Positions 17,550 to 25,524 of a stretch of 64,000 nt of DNA are shown here, in pieces. Positions within the stretch are counted from its first letter, which is position 1, and every line of letters starts with the position of its first letter. The stretch is from DATJBF01 sp035515475. GTDB taxonomy: Bacteria; Verrucomicrobiota; Verrucomicrobiia; Palsa-1439. Both the position numbers and the translations under genes were made by a program. Under the pieces are notes generated by a model. That model was not told where the DNA came from. It made no database searches and saw only the letters and a list, made by a program, of their open reading frames with translations. The stretch covers positions 1-64,000 of the forward strand of contig DATJBF010000070.1 in the NCBI GenBank assembly GCA_035515475.1. The letters run 5' to 3'.

Positions 17550-19283
17550 CTACCACCATGGCTTTTCGACCCAGTAGACGTAGATGCTGTACCCGAGGAC
17601 AACAACGGGCGTCCGCGCTTGCAGCGGTGCGTACCAACTGCTGCCGCCGGTGTAGGAGCACCGGAGATTGGTGGCGCTGACGGCGACGTAGCCGGGCAAT
17701 CGCGGCGCGGCAATTCGCTCCTGATCGAAGAATGGCGCCCCGGGGAGGGGAGTATCTTCGATCCCGTAATACGCCGGGTCGGCGTGACCGAAGTAACTCA
17801 GATTGATGTGGCGCACGTGGTTCTGCATCATCCACTGTTTCAAGAGTTTCAGGTCTTGTCCCCAATCCAGGTTCGAGTCCACGAGGTAATCGGCGCCATG
17901 CCGCGGGCCGCCAACGGCGATGTTGAAAAAGGCGAGGCAGTGCGGGTAGATCGCGACGAATTCCGCCAGTTGGCCGGCGCACAGGACGATCAGGGCGAAG
18001 CGTCGCCAAGGGAACCACGATCGGGTTGCGGTCGGCGCGAGAAGCGCGGTGATTGTCCACCCGGCCCACAAAAGGATGAACGGGTAGATCACCAGAATGT
18101 GGCGGAGCCCGATATTCACGTGACTCACCACGGCCGTGCCAAAGTAGAAGACCGGCGGCCCGACCATGAATAGCGCATCGGGATGAACCTTGCCCCAGCG
18201 GAAAATGCACCATGTCAGGCCGCCAAGCGACATCACCAACAGGGCTAACGGCGTCTTGATTAGGAACGCCAAGGGGAAGTAATACCACCAGCCTTGAGGG
18301 CCGACCTTTCCGCAGAGGTAGGCGGGGTGCTGTCTGGCGAGCACGGAGGCGAAGCCGTGGATGCTGGCGTTGGGCAACAAATGGTGCTGTTGGATCCATT
18401 GGACGAAGCGCATCAGATGCGGTCGATGCTCCGCCCCGGCGGTTATGGCAAAGACTCCCGCCTCCGACGGTGCATAGCGGAAATCGTAACCGGCCCAGAT
18501 GGCACCGTAGGAAAGCGCCAGCAAACCGCCAACTATTGCCACGACGAGCACCACTTTCGGCCGCCACCCGGTGAGCGGTTTCGGCCGGCCGCTACGCCAC
18601 GGCCAAGGCGCCGCACTCAGTGCGCGAACCAACAGCAAGGCCAACAACACCGGCCCCAAGAGTAGCGCCGAATACTTGCTGACCTGCGCCAGTGCGAAGA
18701 ACACGGCGAGCCCGATCAAGTTGCCGGGGCTCAGTTCGCGAGCGGTCCTCCAAGCAAAGTAGACCGCGCCGAAGATAAAGCAGGTCGCGCCCAGATCGGT
18801 GGTCACCAGCCCGGAATGGGCCACCAGATTTGGTTCCACGCAGTACAGTCCCAGGACGATCGTGGCCGGCCAAAATCCAGACAACTCCCGCGCCCAACTG
18901 AAGAGCAAAACGCCGAGGAGCACTCCGAGCAGCGCAATCATGAATCGCGCCCGAAAGAGCAAGCGGTCCGCGTCGTTGTCCTGGTAGAGGAATTGATGGG
19001 CAAACGGATATTCGTCTCCCGCCAGCCAGCGCGGACTGTTCGTGTTGAACTTGATGTTGGAGGAAGCCAGGACCAATGGCAGCGCGGCCCACATTCGGAG
19101 GAAGGGCGGATGTTCGGCACCCATGCGGTAATCGCCCAGTTTCAGGGCGGCATAGCCCGCCACAAGATGCTCCGGTTCGTCCATGGTGGCCGACTCCAAT
19201 CGGTAACAGCCGACAACCAACGCCAGGAATACCGCGGCAAACACGACCAACACGAGTGCGGGGCGAATCCACGGACGATTCAT
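17550..19283 (-). CDS. GT-C membrane glycosyltransferase, tandem copy 4
   Basis: 577 residues, the shortest copy. It has 'MNRPWIRPALVLVVFAAVFLAL', Asp35-Glu36 in 'ESATMDEPEHL', 'GAEHPPFLRMWAALPLVL', and C-terminal 'YLVDSNLDWGQDLKLLKQW' and 'LPGYVAVSATNLRCSYT', ending 'PWW'. Compared with copy 3 it lacks several residues in the loop around 330-345 and near the C-terminus. It shares long near-identical DNA blocks with copy 3. The ATG follows TAGAAT by 8 nt, the only spacer variant of the TACAAT box. Confidence 0.85.
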   Translation of the reverse strand: MNRPWIRPALVLVVFAAVFLALVVGCYRLESATMDEPEHLVAGYAALKLGDYRMGAEHPPFLRMWAALPLVLASSNIKFNTNSPRWLAGDEYPFAHQFLYQDNDADRLLFRARFMIALLGVLLGVLLFSWARELSGFWPATIVLGLYCVEPNLVAHSGLVTTDLGATCFIFGAVYFAWRTARELSPGNLIGLAVFFALAQVSKYSALLLGPVLLALLLVRALSAAPWPWRSGRPKPLTGWRPKVVLVVAIVGGLLALSYGAIWAGYDFRYAPSEAGVFAITAGAEHRPHLMRFVQWIQQHHLLPNASIHGFASVLARQHPAYLCGKVGPQGWWYYFPLAFLIKTPLALLVMSLGGLTWCIFRWGKVHPDALFMVGPPVFYFGTAVVSHVNIGLRHILVIYPFILLWAGWTITALLAPTATRSWFPWRRFALIVLCAGQLAEFVAIYPHCLAFFNIAVGGPRHGADYLVDSNLDWGQDLKLLKQWMMQNHVRHINLSYFGHADPAYYGIEDTPLPGAPFFDQERIAAPRLPGYVAVSATNLRCSYTGGSSWYAPLQARTPVVVLGYSIYVYWVEKPWW

Positions 19284-19335
19284 CGCAACGGATTCTAGCG
19301 GCTCGCCGCGGCGGCGACCACAAAAACCTCGCCGG
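19284..19335 (-). repeat. 52-nt spacer of the glycosyltransferase array, unit 4/5
   Basis: Same length and layout as the other array spacers; the box before the copy 4 ATG reads TAGAAT instead of TACAAT. Confidence 0.7.
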
Positions 19336-21084
19336 CTACCACCACGGCCGGTCGATCCAGTAGACGTAGATGCTATAGCCGAGGACGGCGACCGGTGTTC
19401 GCTCCCGCAGCGGCGCGTACAATTTCCTTTCGGAATCCGTCAGGTAGGCGCCACGGAGATTGGTGGCGCTGATGGCCACGTAACCGGGTAAGCGGATTGC
19501 ACTGATCGGTTCGGCCTGTAAGTATGACTGGCCGGGCAATAGCGTGCAGTTGATTCCGTAGTAGGCCGGGTCGGCCGTGCCGAAGTAACTCAGATTGATG
19601 TGATGGATCTGATGCTTCTTCATCCATTGGCCCAAGAGCTTCAGACCCTGCCCCCAATCCAGATTTGAGTCCACCAGGTACTCCGAACCATGGCGCGCCC
19701 CGCCAACACTTGCGTTGAAGAATGACAGACAAAACGGGTAGATCATGGCGAACTCGACAACCTGAGCCAAACACAGTGCCGCCAGCACCAGCCTCCGCCA
19801 AGCGCGGCGAACTTGCGCTGTTCCTTCCGACAATAATTCCGCGATGGTCCAGCCGGCCAACAGGAGGATGAACGGGTAAACCGTCAAGACGTGGCGCAGG
19901 CCGATGTTCAACTGGCCGGCCATTGCCGCGCCGAGGTAGAGGGCGGGGGGCACCACGACAAACAGCGTGTCGCGGTTCGTCGTCTTCCACCGCACAACGC
20001 ACAGGACCAAGCCGGTGAGCGCCAGTAACAACTCGGCAATCGGAGTCTTGATCAGGATGGCAATCGGGAAGTAATACCACCACCCTTCGATGGTCGTCTG
20101 CCCGAGCAGGTAGGCTTGTCGGTGCCACATCCACGCCATCGACAACGCGAATCCTTGGACGCAAGCATTGGGCAACAGACGGTGTTTGTCGATCCATCGC
20201 GTGACCTCCGCCAGGCGTGGCCACCGATAGGCCTTGGCTTCCATGACGAAGATTCCACTCGCTCGCGGCGAGGGCGTGTATCGAAAACCGTAGGCCGCCC
20301 AGACCAGAACGTAGGCGATCACCAGCAACCCCCCCAGCGTGACGATTACCGCCAATACTTTCGGCCTGCGTGCCGTAAGGAATCTCGAACGGCCGATGCT
20401 CCAAGGCCACGGCTCGTCACGGAGCGCCCGAATCAAGAGCAAGACCGACAACAGGGGCACCAGCGAGACCGCGGGATACTTGGTGATGGGGGCGAGCGTA
20501 AAGAACGTGCCGAATCCGACCAGGTTCCCAACGCTGAATTGTCTCGCCAATCGCCACGCAAAATAGATGGCGCCGAACATGAAACAGGTTGCGCCCAGGT
20601 CGTTCGTCACCAGACCCGAAAACGCCACCAGATTCGGCTCGGTGCAATACAACCCGAGGACAATCGCCGCAGGCCAGAACCCGAACAAGTCCCGCGCCCA
20701 ACAAAAGACCAGGATTCCCAACAGCGTTCCCAGCAGCGCGATCATGAACCGCGCCCGATACAGCAAACGGTCGGCATCGTTGTCCCGATACAGGAAATTG
20801 TGGCCGACCCCCCACATGTCACCCAGCCGCCAGGACTCGCTGGTGGTGTCCAGATGGACGTTGTCAATCGTCAACAGCGGCAGCGCTGCCCACAGCCACA
20901 CGAGCGGCGGATGTTCGGGATCGATCCGATAATCGTGCTGCGTCCAGACGGCATACCCGTCGACCAGATGATGCGGTTCGTCAACCGTAGCGGATTCCCG
21001 TGTGTAACTTCCGACGACCAGCGTGAGGAAAACGACAGCGAAAAAGGACAACACGAGGGTCGTGCGAATCGACGGTCGGTTCAT
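19336..21084 (-). CDS. GT-C membrane glycosyltransferase, tandem copy 5 (first in the array)
   Basis: 582 residues; promoter-proximal member. It starts 'MNRPSIRTTLVLSFFAVVFLTL', with 'ESATVDEPHHL' (Asp35-Glu36), 'DPEHPPLVWLWAALPLL' and C-terminal 'YLVDSNLDWGQGLKLLGQW' and 'LPGYVAISATNLRGAYL', ending 'PWW'. It is the most divergent of copies 2-5 in its loops (for example 'WMWHRQAYLLGQTTIEGWWYY'), and its upstream DNA resembles the array spacers only near the TACAAT box (9 nt before the ATG). It lies 111 nt after ilvB on the same strand, so the array may be read from the ilvB transcript or its own promoter. Confidence 0.85.
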   Translation of the reverse strand: MNRPSIRTTLVLSFFAVVFLTLVVGSYTRESATVDEPHHLVDGYAVWTQHDYRIDPEHPPLVWLWAALPLLTIDNVHLDTTSESWRLGDMWGVGHNFLYRDNDADRLLYRARFMIALLGTLLGILVFCWARDLFGFWPAAIVLGLYCTEPNLVAFSGLVTNDLGATCFMFGAIYFAWRLARQFSVGNLVGFGTFFTLAPITKYPAVSLVPLLSVLLLIRALRDEPWPWSIGRSRFLTARRPKVLAVIVTLGGLLVIAYVLVWAAYGFRYTPSPRASGIFVMEAKAYRWPRLAEVTRWIDKHRLLPNACVQGFALSMAWMWHRQAYLLGQTTIEGWWYYFPIAILIKTPIAELLLALTGLVLCVVRWKTTNRDTLFVVVPPALYLGAAMAGQLNIGLRHVLTVYPFILLLAGWTIAELLSEGTAQVRRAWRRLVLAALCLAQVVEFAMIYPFCLSFFNASVGGARHGSEYLVDSNLDWGQGLKLLGQWMKKHQIHHINLSYFGTADPAYYGINCTLLPGQSYLQAEPISAIRLPGYVAISATNLRGAYLTDSERKLYAPLRERTPVAVLGYSIYVYWIDRPWW

Positions 21085-21195
21085 CGAAATCGAATTGTAG
21101 CGACGGCGAATGACTGCGGCGAGCGAAACTTTACGCACCGGGGGAATTGTTTTCCGAGTCTTTGGCCGGCTCGGGCTTCGCTGGTTGCGCCTGGC

Positions 21196-23058
21196 TTACA
21201 GGCCGAGATTGGTGCCGAGACCGGGTTTCGCGTCCTGGTCGATGATGATCTCCCGGACCGTTTTACCGGCGGGAATCATCGGCAGCACGTGCTCGGTGTA
21301 CGGCACGATGACGTCGAGAACGTAGGGTTCTTTCGACGCCAGCAGGCGCTCCAGCGCGGGCCGCAACTCGGTCTTGCGAACGGCGCGTTCGGCGGGAACG
21401 TTGAAGCCCTTGGCGATGGCCACGTAGTCGGGGTAAACCTTGTGCGGGTTCTGCGGGTCGCCCAGATAGGTGTGGCCGCGGTTCGACTGATAGAACCGGT
21501 CTTCCCACTGCACCACCATCCCCAAGTGCTGGTTGTTGATGACGATGGCCTTGGCGGCAATGCGCTCGATGTGCGCCGTGGCCAGTTCCTGGATGTTCAT
21601 CAGGAACGAGCCGTCGCCGTCGATGTCGATCACTTGCCGGTCGGGGAAGGCGACCTTCGCACCCAGTGCCGCGGGATATCCGTAACCCATCGCGCCGAGC
21701 CCGGCCGACGTGAGGAAGGTGCGCGGATGCTTGAATTTGTAGTACTGGCCGGCCCACATTTGGTGCTGACCGACGCCGGTGGTCACGATCGCTTCGCCCT
21801 TGGTAAGTTCGTCGAGCAACTCGATCACGTATTGCGGCATGATGATCTCGTCGGTCTTGCCGTGCAGAAACTCGCGAACGTACTGTGATTTCAGCACCTC
21901 TTCGGTGACGCGATAGCCGAAGGGATATTGCGCTTTCCATTCGGCGATCTGCTTGTGCCACGGCCCGAACTTCTTGCCCTTGACGACCTTGTTGAGTTGC
22001 TGCAAGGCGTACTTGATGTCGCTGACGACCGGCAGGTGCACGACTTTGTTCTTGTTGATCTCGCTGGGATCAACGTCGATGTGGACGATCGTGCCGTGCT
22101 TGGCAAATTCGCTGACCTTGCCCGTCACGCGGTCGTCGAACCGGACCCCGAGCGCCAGGAGCAAATCGGACTGGTCGACCGCGTAATTGGCGGCGACGCT
22201 GCCGTGCATGCCGAGCCAGCGCAACGACAACGGGTGTTCCGCGGGAATTCCCCCGATACCCATGATGGTCGTCGCGACCGGTATATTCGTCTTCTCGGCG
22301 AACTCGACGAGTTCCGCTCCCGCGTTGGCCGAGATGATGCCGCCGCCGCAGTAGATGACCGGCCGCTCGCTCTTCTCGATCAAGCCCGCGATCTCGTTGA
22401 CCGCGATGTCACTGATGCGTTTGTCGGGATTATAACCGCGCAGGATGACCTTGTCCGGGAAAACCGGTTTGCAGTTGCTCTGCTGAACGTCCTTGGGAAT
22501 GTCGATCCAGACCGGCCCGGGTCGTCCCGTGTGGGCGATGTGGAACGCCTCTTTGAAGACGCGCGGGATGTCCTCGACGTTCATGATGAGGTAGCTGTGC
22601 TTGACGATTGGCAACGCCACGCCGAAAACGTCGGTCTCCTGAAATGCGCCCTTGCCGATCATGGGACGCGGGACCTGGCCCGTGATTAACACGATCGGCA
22701 CGGAATCCATGAACGCGTCGGCGACACCGGTGACGAGGTTCGTTGCGCCCGGTCCGCTGGTGGCAATGGCGACGCCCGTCTTCCCGCTGGCCCGCGCATA
22801 GCCGCCGGCGGCGAACGCGCCACCCTGTTCGTGCCGGGGCAGAATCGTGCGAATGCTCTTCGAGCGGGTCAACGACTGATGCAATTCCATGCTGGCGCCG
22901 CCGGGATAGGCGAACACCGCTTCCACGCCCTCGCGCTCCAGACATTTGACAACGATGTCCGCCCCGCGCATGAGGCCGGACTGTTCCGCGCCGAGTTCGA
23001 CAATCGGCGCTTGGGTCTTCGCGCGGCTTTTGGCCGTGGTATTCGATGGTTTGCTCAT
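21196..23058 (-). CDS. ilvB: Acetolactate synthase large subunit
   Basis: 620 residues. A ThDP-dependent enzyme that condenses two pyruvates (or pyruvate with 2-ketobutyrate) at the first common step of branched-chain amino acid synthesis. Visible motifs are 'AYPGGASMELHQ', the activating Glu in 'LPRHEQGGAFAAGGYARASG', 'SGPGATNLVTGVADA', and the ThDP/Mg motif 'DIDGDGSFLMNIQELATAH' ending in 'INNQHLGMVVQWEDRFY'. These distinguish it from other ThDP decarboxylases. A leading 25-residue Lys/Ser-rich extension precedes the family start. No regulatory subunit (ilvN) follows; the next gene is a glycosyltransferase. Confidence 0.96.
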   Translation of the reverse strand: MSKPSNTTAKSRAKTQAPIVELGAEQSGLMRGADIVVKCLEREGVEAVFAYPGGASMELHQSLTRSKSIRTILPRHEQGGAFAAGGYARASGKTGVAIATSGPGATNLVTGVADAFMDSVPIVLITGQVPRPMIGKGAFQETDVFGVALPIVKHSYLIMNVEDIPRVFKEAFHIAHTGRPGPVWIDIPKDVQQSNCKPVFPDKVILRGYNPDKRISDIAVNEIAGLIEKSERPVIYCGGGIISANAGAELVEFAEKTNIPVATTIMGIGGIPAEHPLSLRWLGMHGSVAANYAVDQSDLLLALGVRFDDRVTGKVSEFAKHGTIVHIDVDPSEINKNKVVHLPVVSDIKYALQQLNKVVKGKKFGPWHKQIAEWKAQYPFGYRVTEEVLKSQYVREFLHGKTDEIIMPQYVIELLDELTKGEAIVTTGVGQHQMWAGQYYKFKHPRTFLTSAGLGAMGYGYPAALGAKVAFPDRQVIDIDGDGSFLMNIQELATAHIERIAAKAIVINNQHLGMVVQWEDRFYQSNRGHTYLGDPQNPHKVYPDYVAIAKGFNVPAERAVRKTELRPALERLLASKEPYVLDVIVPYTEHVLPMIPAGKTVREIIIDQDAKPGLGTNLGL

Positions 23059-23077
23059 CGGAGATTCATCCCTTCTG

Positions 23078-23093
23078 AGGGCATAGTTGCCCT
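23078..23093 (-). promoter_or_regulatory. Small leader hairpin before ilvB
   Basis: AGGGCA and TGCCCT arms around a 4-nt loop, between the ilvB promoter and its AAGGGATG ribosome-binding site. It could modulate translation, but there is no leader peptide rich in Leu/Val/Ile, so classical attenuation is not supported. Confidence 0.25.
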
Positions 23094-23106
23094 GCGAACC
23101 AAGGGA

Positions 23107-23135
23107 TTTATACCGTCAAACCCGCCCCCAATCAA
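23107..23135 (-). promoter_or_regulatory. Candidate sigma70-type promoter for ilvB
   Basis: On the minus strand TTGATT (23135-23130), a 17-nt spacer and TATAAA (23112-23107). The predicted start gives a leader of about 40 nt. Confidence 0.6.
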
Positions 23136-23209
23136 CGCAAATTGCGGAAGGACGTTGGCACAGCTGACGCCGACTAAACTCCGATTCAACAATCGCATTG
23201 CTCACCGAG

Positions 23210-23236
23210 TTGGACCAATTTCTTATGGTATAATTA
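23210..23236 (+). promoter_or_regulatory. Promoter-like element for the small ORF at 23246
   Basis: TTGGAC, 15-nt spacer and a perfect TATAAT (23231-23236) ending 9 nt before the ATG, so a transcript would begin almost at the start codon. Confidence 0.45.
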
Positions 23237-23245
23237 ATTGCACGC

Positions 23246-23431
23246 ATGAACATCAAAGAAATCATCGCCACCATTAACCAGATGCGGGTCGATGGCGTTA
23301 TTGGGCAATATTCGCTCTCACAAGAATCTGAATGTCTTGTTACGCTCTTGCAGGTTCTGGACTTGTTTATCGAAGCCGGCTGGTCCGAAGCACGGCAACT
23401 CACACATCGGCTGGAAGAAATCTACCGCTAG
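23246..23431 (+). CDS. Small unrecognised protein, possibly a gene remnant
   Basis: 61 residues, in DNA noticeably richer in A/T than its neighbours. The first 20 or so residues, 'MNIKEIIATINQMRVDGVIG', resemble from memory the N-terminus of nucleotidyltransferase-like proteins related to AbiEii, but the catalytic region is absent and the remainder ('SECLVTLLQVLDLFIEAGW', then a charged helix) does not match. It may be a short helical protein or the truncated remnant of such a gene. A perfect TATAAT just upstream argues for expression. No partner toxin or antitoxin is nearby. Confidence 0.45.
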   Translation: MNIKEIIATINQMRVDGVIGQYSLSQESECLVTLLQVLDLFIEAGWSEARQLTHRLEEIYR

Positions 23432-23495
23432 TGCTGAACGTGGGGGAGACTCAGACTGACCGTATGACGAACTGGCCTTCAACGGTTCTCGTCGC

Positions 23496-23524
23496 TTGAT
23501 TTCCGAGGGGTCTCCCACTAGCCT
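23496..23524 (+). promoter_or_regulatory. Candidate promoter for xdhC
   Basis: TTGATT (23496-23501), a 17-nt spacer and TAGCCT (23519-23524) ending 6 nt before the GTG start. Layout and -10 sequence are the same as at tgt, suggesting leaderless transcription. Confidence 0.5.
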
Positions 23525-23530
23525 TAGGTC

Positions 23531-24808
23531 GTGGATCCGATCTATCAAGAACTCGCAGGCTTGTTGGAGCGCGGCCAGCCGCTGGCGTTTGCCGTCCTCG
23601 TCGAAACCAAAGGCTCGACGCCGCAGAAGTGCGGGGCCAAGGCGATTTTCCTGCCCGACGGTCGCGTCATCGGCACGCTCGGCGGCGGTTGCCTCGAAGC
23701 CGAGACGCGCCAGAAAGCGTTGCGGGCACTCGAGACCGGCGAGCCGTTCACGTTCCGCGCCGTGCTCGACGACGATTTTGGATGGGACGACGGGTTGATT
23801 TGCGGCGGCGCGGTGCAAACGTTTGTCCAGCCGAACCCGGCCAGCCGCGAGGTCTGGCGGGCGTTGCTGGCCGATCCCGATTCGCGTGAGCGGCGCATGC
23901 TGGCGACGATCACCGGCGGCGAGCATGTTGGTAAGCGTGCGTTGTTTGCCGTTCGCCGGGAGGCTCACCCTCCCGGACAATCGACAGGGGAGGGCGAGGC
24001 TCCTGCCAAGCCGAATATCGATCTGATCGTCGCGGACGAACTCCCATCCGAGATTATGTCCATTCTGGCCACGAAATCCGTCGAATTGCTGGTCGAACCG
24101 GAGCCGGAACCATCGCTCTTCGCCCTCCCGTCCGCCGAAGCCTCGGCGAAGGTGGATCGCCCTTCGCTGTTGGCTTATTTCGAGCCGCTTCTGCCACACC
24201 CGGTGCTGGTGATTTGTGGCGGCGGCCACATCGGGGCGGCGACGGGCAGGCTCGCGGCCTCGTGCGGGTTTGACGTGATCGCCATTGACGATCGCGCGGC
24301 GTTCGCGAACAAGGAACGCTTCCCAGACGCCAAGACGATTATCGTCGATGACCCCGCTCACGCGGTGAAAGGGCTGTCAATCGGCGAGAACACGTACATT
24401 CTCATCGTGACGCGCGGGCACCGGCACGATGCCGTCGTGCTCAAGGAAGTCATTCACAGCCCGGCCGCCTACATCGGGATGATCGGGAGCCGCCGCAAGG
24501 TGCGCACGGTCATGGAGGGATTCGTTCAAGAAGGTGTGGCCACGGCCGATGAACTGCGCCGCATTCATTCACCCGTCGGACTCAATATCCACTCGATTAC
24601 GGTCGAGGAAATCGCCGTCAGCATCGTCGCGGAGTTGATCGCCGTGCGCCGCGGCCAGGCCGATGGGCAACCCCTGACGGTCACCGGTGAAGTGGCCGAC
24701 AAGCTGGCCGCTTCCGCTGGCGGTGGGAGCGGGCATCCTGCGCGACGTGGGAGGTCCCCCGACGCGGCGGGAGAGGGCGCACGACGCCAGGCGCCGCCGC
24801 CGAAATGA
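23531..24808 (+). CDS. XdhC/CoxI family protein (molybdenum-enzyme accessory)
   Basis: 425 residues. XdhC-type proteins bind molybdenum cofactor and help load it, after sulfuration, into xanthine dehydrogenase-like enzymes. The N-terminal XdhC_CoxI domain has 'TKGSTPQKCGAKAIFLPDGRVIGTLGGGCLEAE'-type features and 'GLICGGAVQTFVQP'. The Rossmann domain has 'LVICGGGHIGAATGRLAASCGFDVIAIDDR' and 'IGMIGSRRK'. The middle is enlarged by two in-frame repeat-derived stretches (about 143-161 and 199-210), and the tail after residue 385 is Gly/Arg/Pro-rich and low complexity. The stop overlaps mocA by 4 nt. No dehydrogenase subunits lie in the window. Confidence 0.9.
   Translation: MDPIYQELAGLLERGQPLAFAVLVETKGSTPQKCGAKAIFLPDGRVIGTLGGGCLEAETRQKALRALETGEPFTFRAVLDDDFGWDDGLICGGAVQTFVQPNPASREVWRALLADPDSRERRMLATITGGEHVGKRALFAVRREAHPPGQSTGEGEAPAKPNIDLIVADELPSEIMSILATKSVELLVEPEPEPSLFALPSAEASAKVDRPSLLAYFEPLLPHPVLVICGGGHIGAATGRLAASCGFDVIAIDDRAAFANKERFPDAKTIIVDDPAHAVKGLSIGENTYILIVTRGHRHDAVVLKEVIHSPAAYIGMIGSRRKVRTVMEGFVQEGVATADELRRIHSPVGLNIHSITVEEIAVSIVAELIAVRRGQADGQPLTVTGEVADKLAASAGGGSGHPARRGRSPDAAGEGARRQAPPPK
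23957..24012. repeat. Dispersed palindromic repeat inside xdhC
   Basis: Contains GGGAGGCTCACCCTCCC and, 12 nt later, GGGAGGGCGAGGCTCCTGCC, related G/C-rich palindromic halves. It is translated in frame as roughly 19 extra residues (REAHPPGQSTGEGEAPAKP). Similar elements are familiar from Verrucomicrobiota genomes; copy number here is unknown. Confidence 0.6.
24131..24156. repeat. Second dispersed repeat inside xdhC
   Basis: TCCGCCGAAGCCTCGGCGAA followed by GGTGGA, an imperfect palindrome of the 'SAEASAKVD' type that recurs in some PVC and candidate-phylum genomes. It is read in frame through the linker between the XdhC and Rossmann domains. Confidence 0.55.
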
Positions 24809-25494
24809 ACGTTGCGATCATCCTGGCGGCGGGCGAATCACGGCGGATGGGCCAGCCCAAGCAACTTCTCCAGTTCGGCGGCAAGACGATGCTGGAGTGC
24901 GTGATTGACGCGCTTCGATCGCCGAAGATTGATGAGATTCTCGTGGTGCTCGGACACAGAGCGGAAGAAATTGCTGCAAGCATTCGTTCACAGGCAGGGA
25001 CCCTTCGACCGGACTCAGGGCAGGCGCCTGTGCCACCAAAGTCCTCCCAACGAGCAGGGACGAGTCGGCGGAGCCCAGCGCCGGCGACGGGCAAGCCTGT
25101 GTCGCCAAGAATCGTGAAGAACCCGCGGTACCAGCAGGGAATGTTCACCTCGGTTCAAACGGGGCTCCGCGGGTTGCCGAAACAGGCGACGCTCGTGCTG
25201 ATCGCGTTGTGCGATCAGCCGCGGTTGCAGCGGGCGACGGTCGAAAAGCTCATCGACCAGTTCGAGGAGCGGCAGCACAAGATTCTGGTTCCCGTGTACG
25301 ACGGACGGCAGGGGCACCCGCTGTTGTTCCGGGCCGAGTACGCGAACGAGATCCTGGGAATGAACGAATCACTGACGCTGAAACATTTCCTGGCGTCGCA
25401 CGCGGAGGACGTTGCGCGGCTGCCGATCACGGATGAAGGGGTGCTCATCGACATTGACGACCGCGCGACCTACGAACGGGAGCTCCGCCGGTAG
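24805..25494 (+). CDS. MocA/MobA-like nucleotidyltransferase (molybdenum cofactor)
   Basis: 229 residues. NTP-transferase-3 family, whose members attach CMP or GMP to molybdopterin. The N-terminus has the nucleotide-binding 'ILAAGESRRMGQPKQLLQFGGKTMLE'-type signature; later 'IALCDQPRLQRATVEKLID', 'PVYDGRQGHPLLFRAEY' and 'DIDDRATYE' match the family. Between the 'VLGHRAEEI' strand and 'NPRYQQGMFTSVQTGL' about 40 Pro/Ser/Arg-rich residues are inserted (roughly 61-102), encoded by repeat-like DNA. It starts inside the xdhC stop (ATGA), so the pair is coupled and likely matures one molybdenum enzyme. Function may be impaired if the insert folds badly. Confidence 0.87.
   Translation: MNVAIILAAGESRRMGQPKQLLQFGGKTMLECVIDALRSPKIDEILVVLGHRAEEIAASIRSQAGTLRPDSGQAPVPPKSSQRAGTSRRSPAPATGKPVSPRIVKNPRYQQGMFTSVQTGLRGLPKQATLVLIALCDQPRLQRATVEKLIDQFEERQHKILVPVYDGRQGHPLLFRAEYANEILGMNESLTLKHFLASHAEDVARLPITDEGVLIDIDDRATYERELRR
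24990..25109. repeat. Repeat-derived insertion inside mocA
   Basis: About 120 bp with no counterpart in the protein family, beginning near CAGGCAGGGACCCTTCGACC and including the 'CTCAGGGCAGG' and 'GGCAAGCCTGTG' words typical of dispersed repeats. The reading frame is kept. Confidence 0.55.
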
Positions 25495-25524
25495 TTCCCA
25501 CCCGTCATCGCCTCGGACGACCGC

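Noticed and set aside
13881..19335. CRISPR array suggested by regular repeats
   Set aside because: The repeated units are 1.8-kb coding paralogues with 52-nt spacers; there are no short repeats with unique spacers and no cas genes.
20116..21888. 590-codon plus-strand frame across the array and ilvB
   Set aside because: It crosses two well-supported minus-strand genes and their intergenic gap; composition is Arg/Gln/His-rich and shows no domain.
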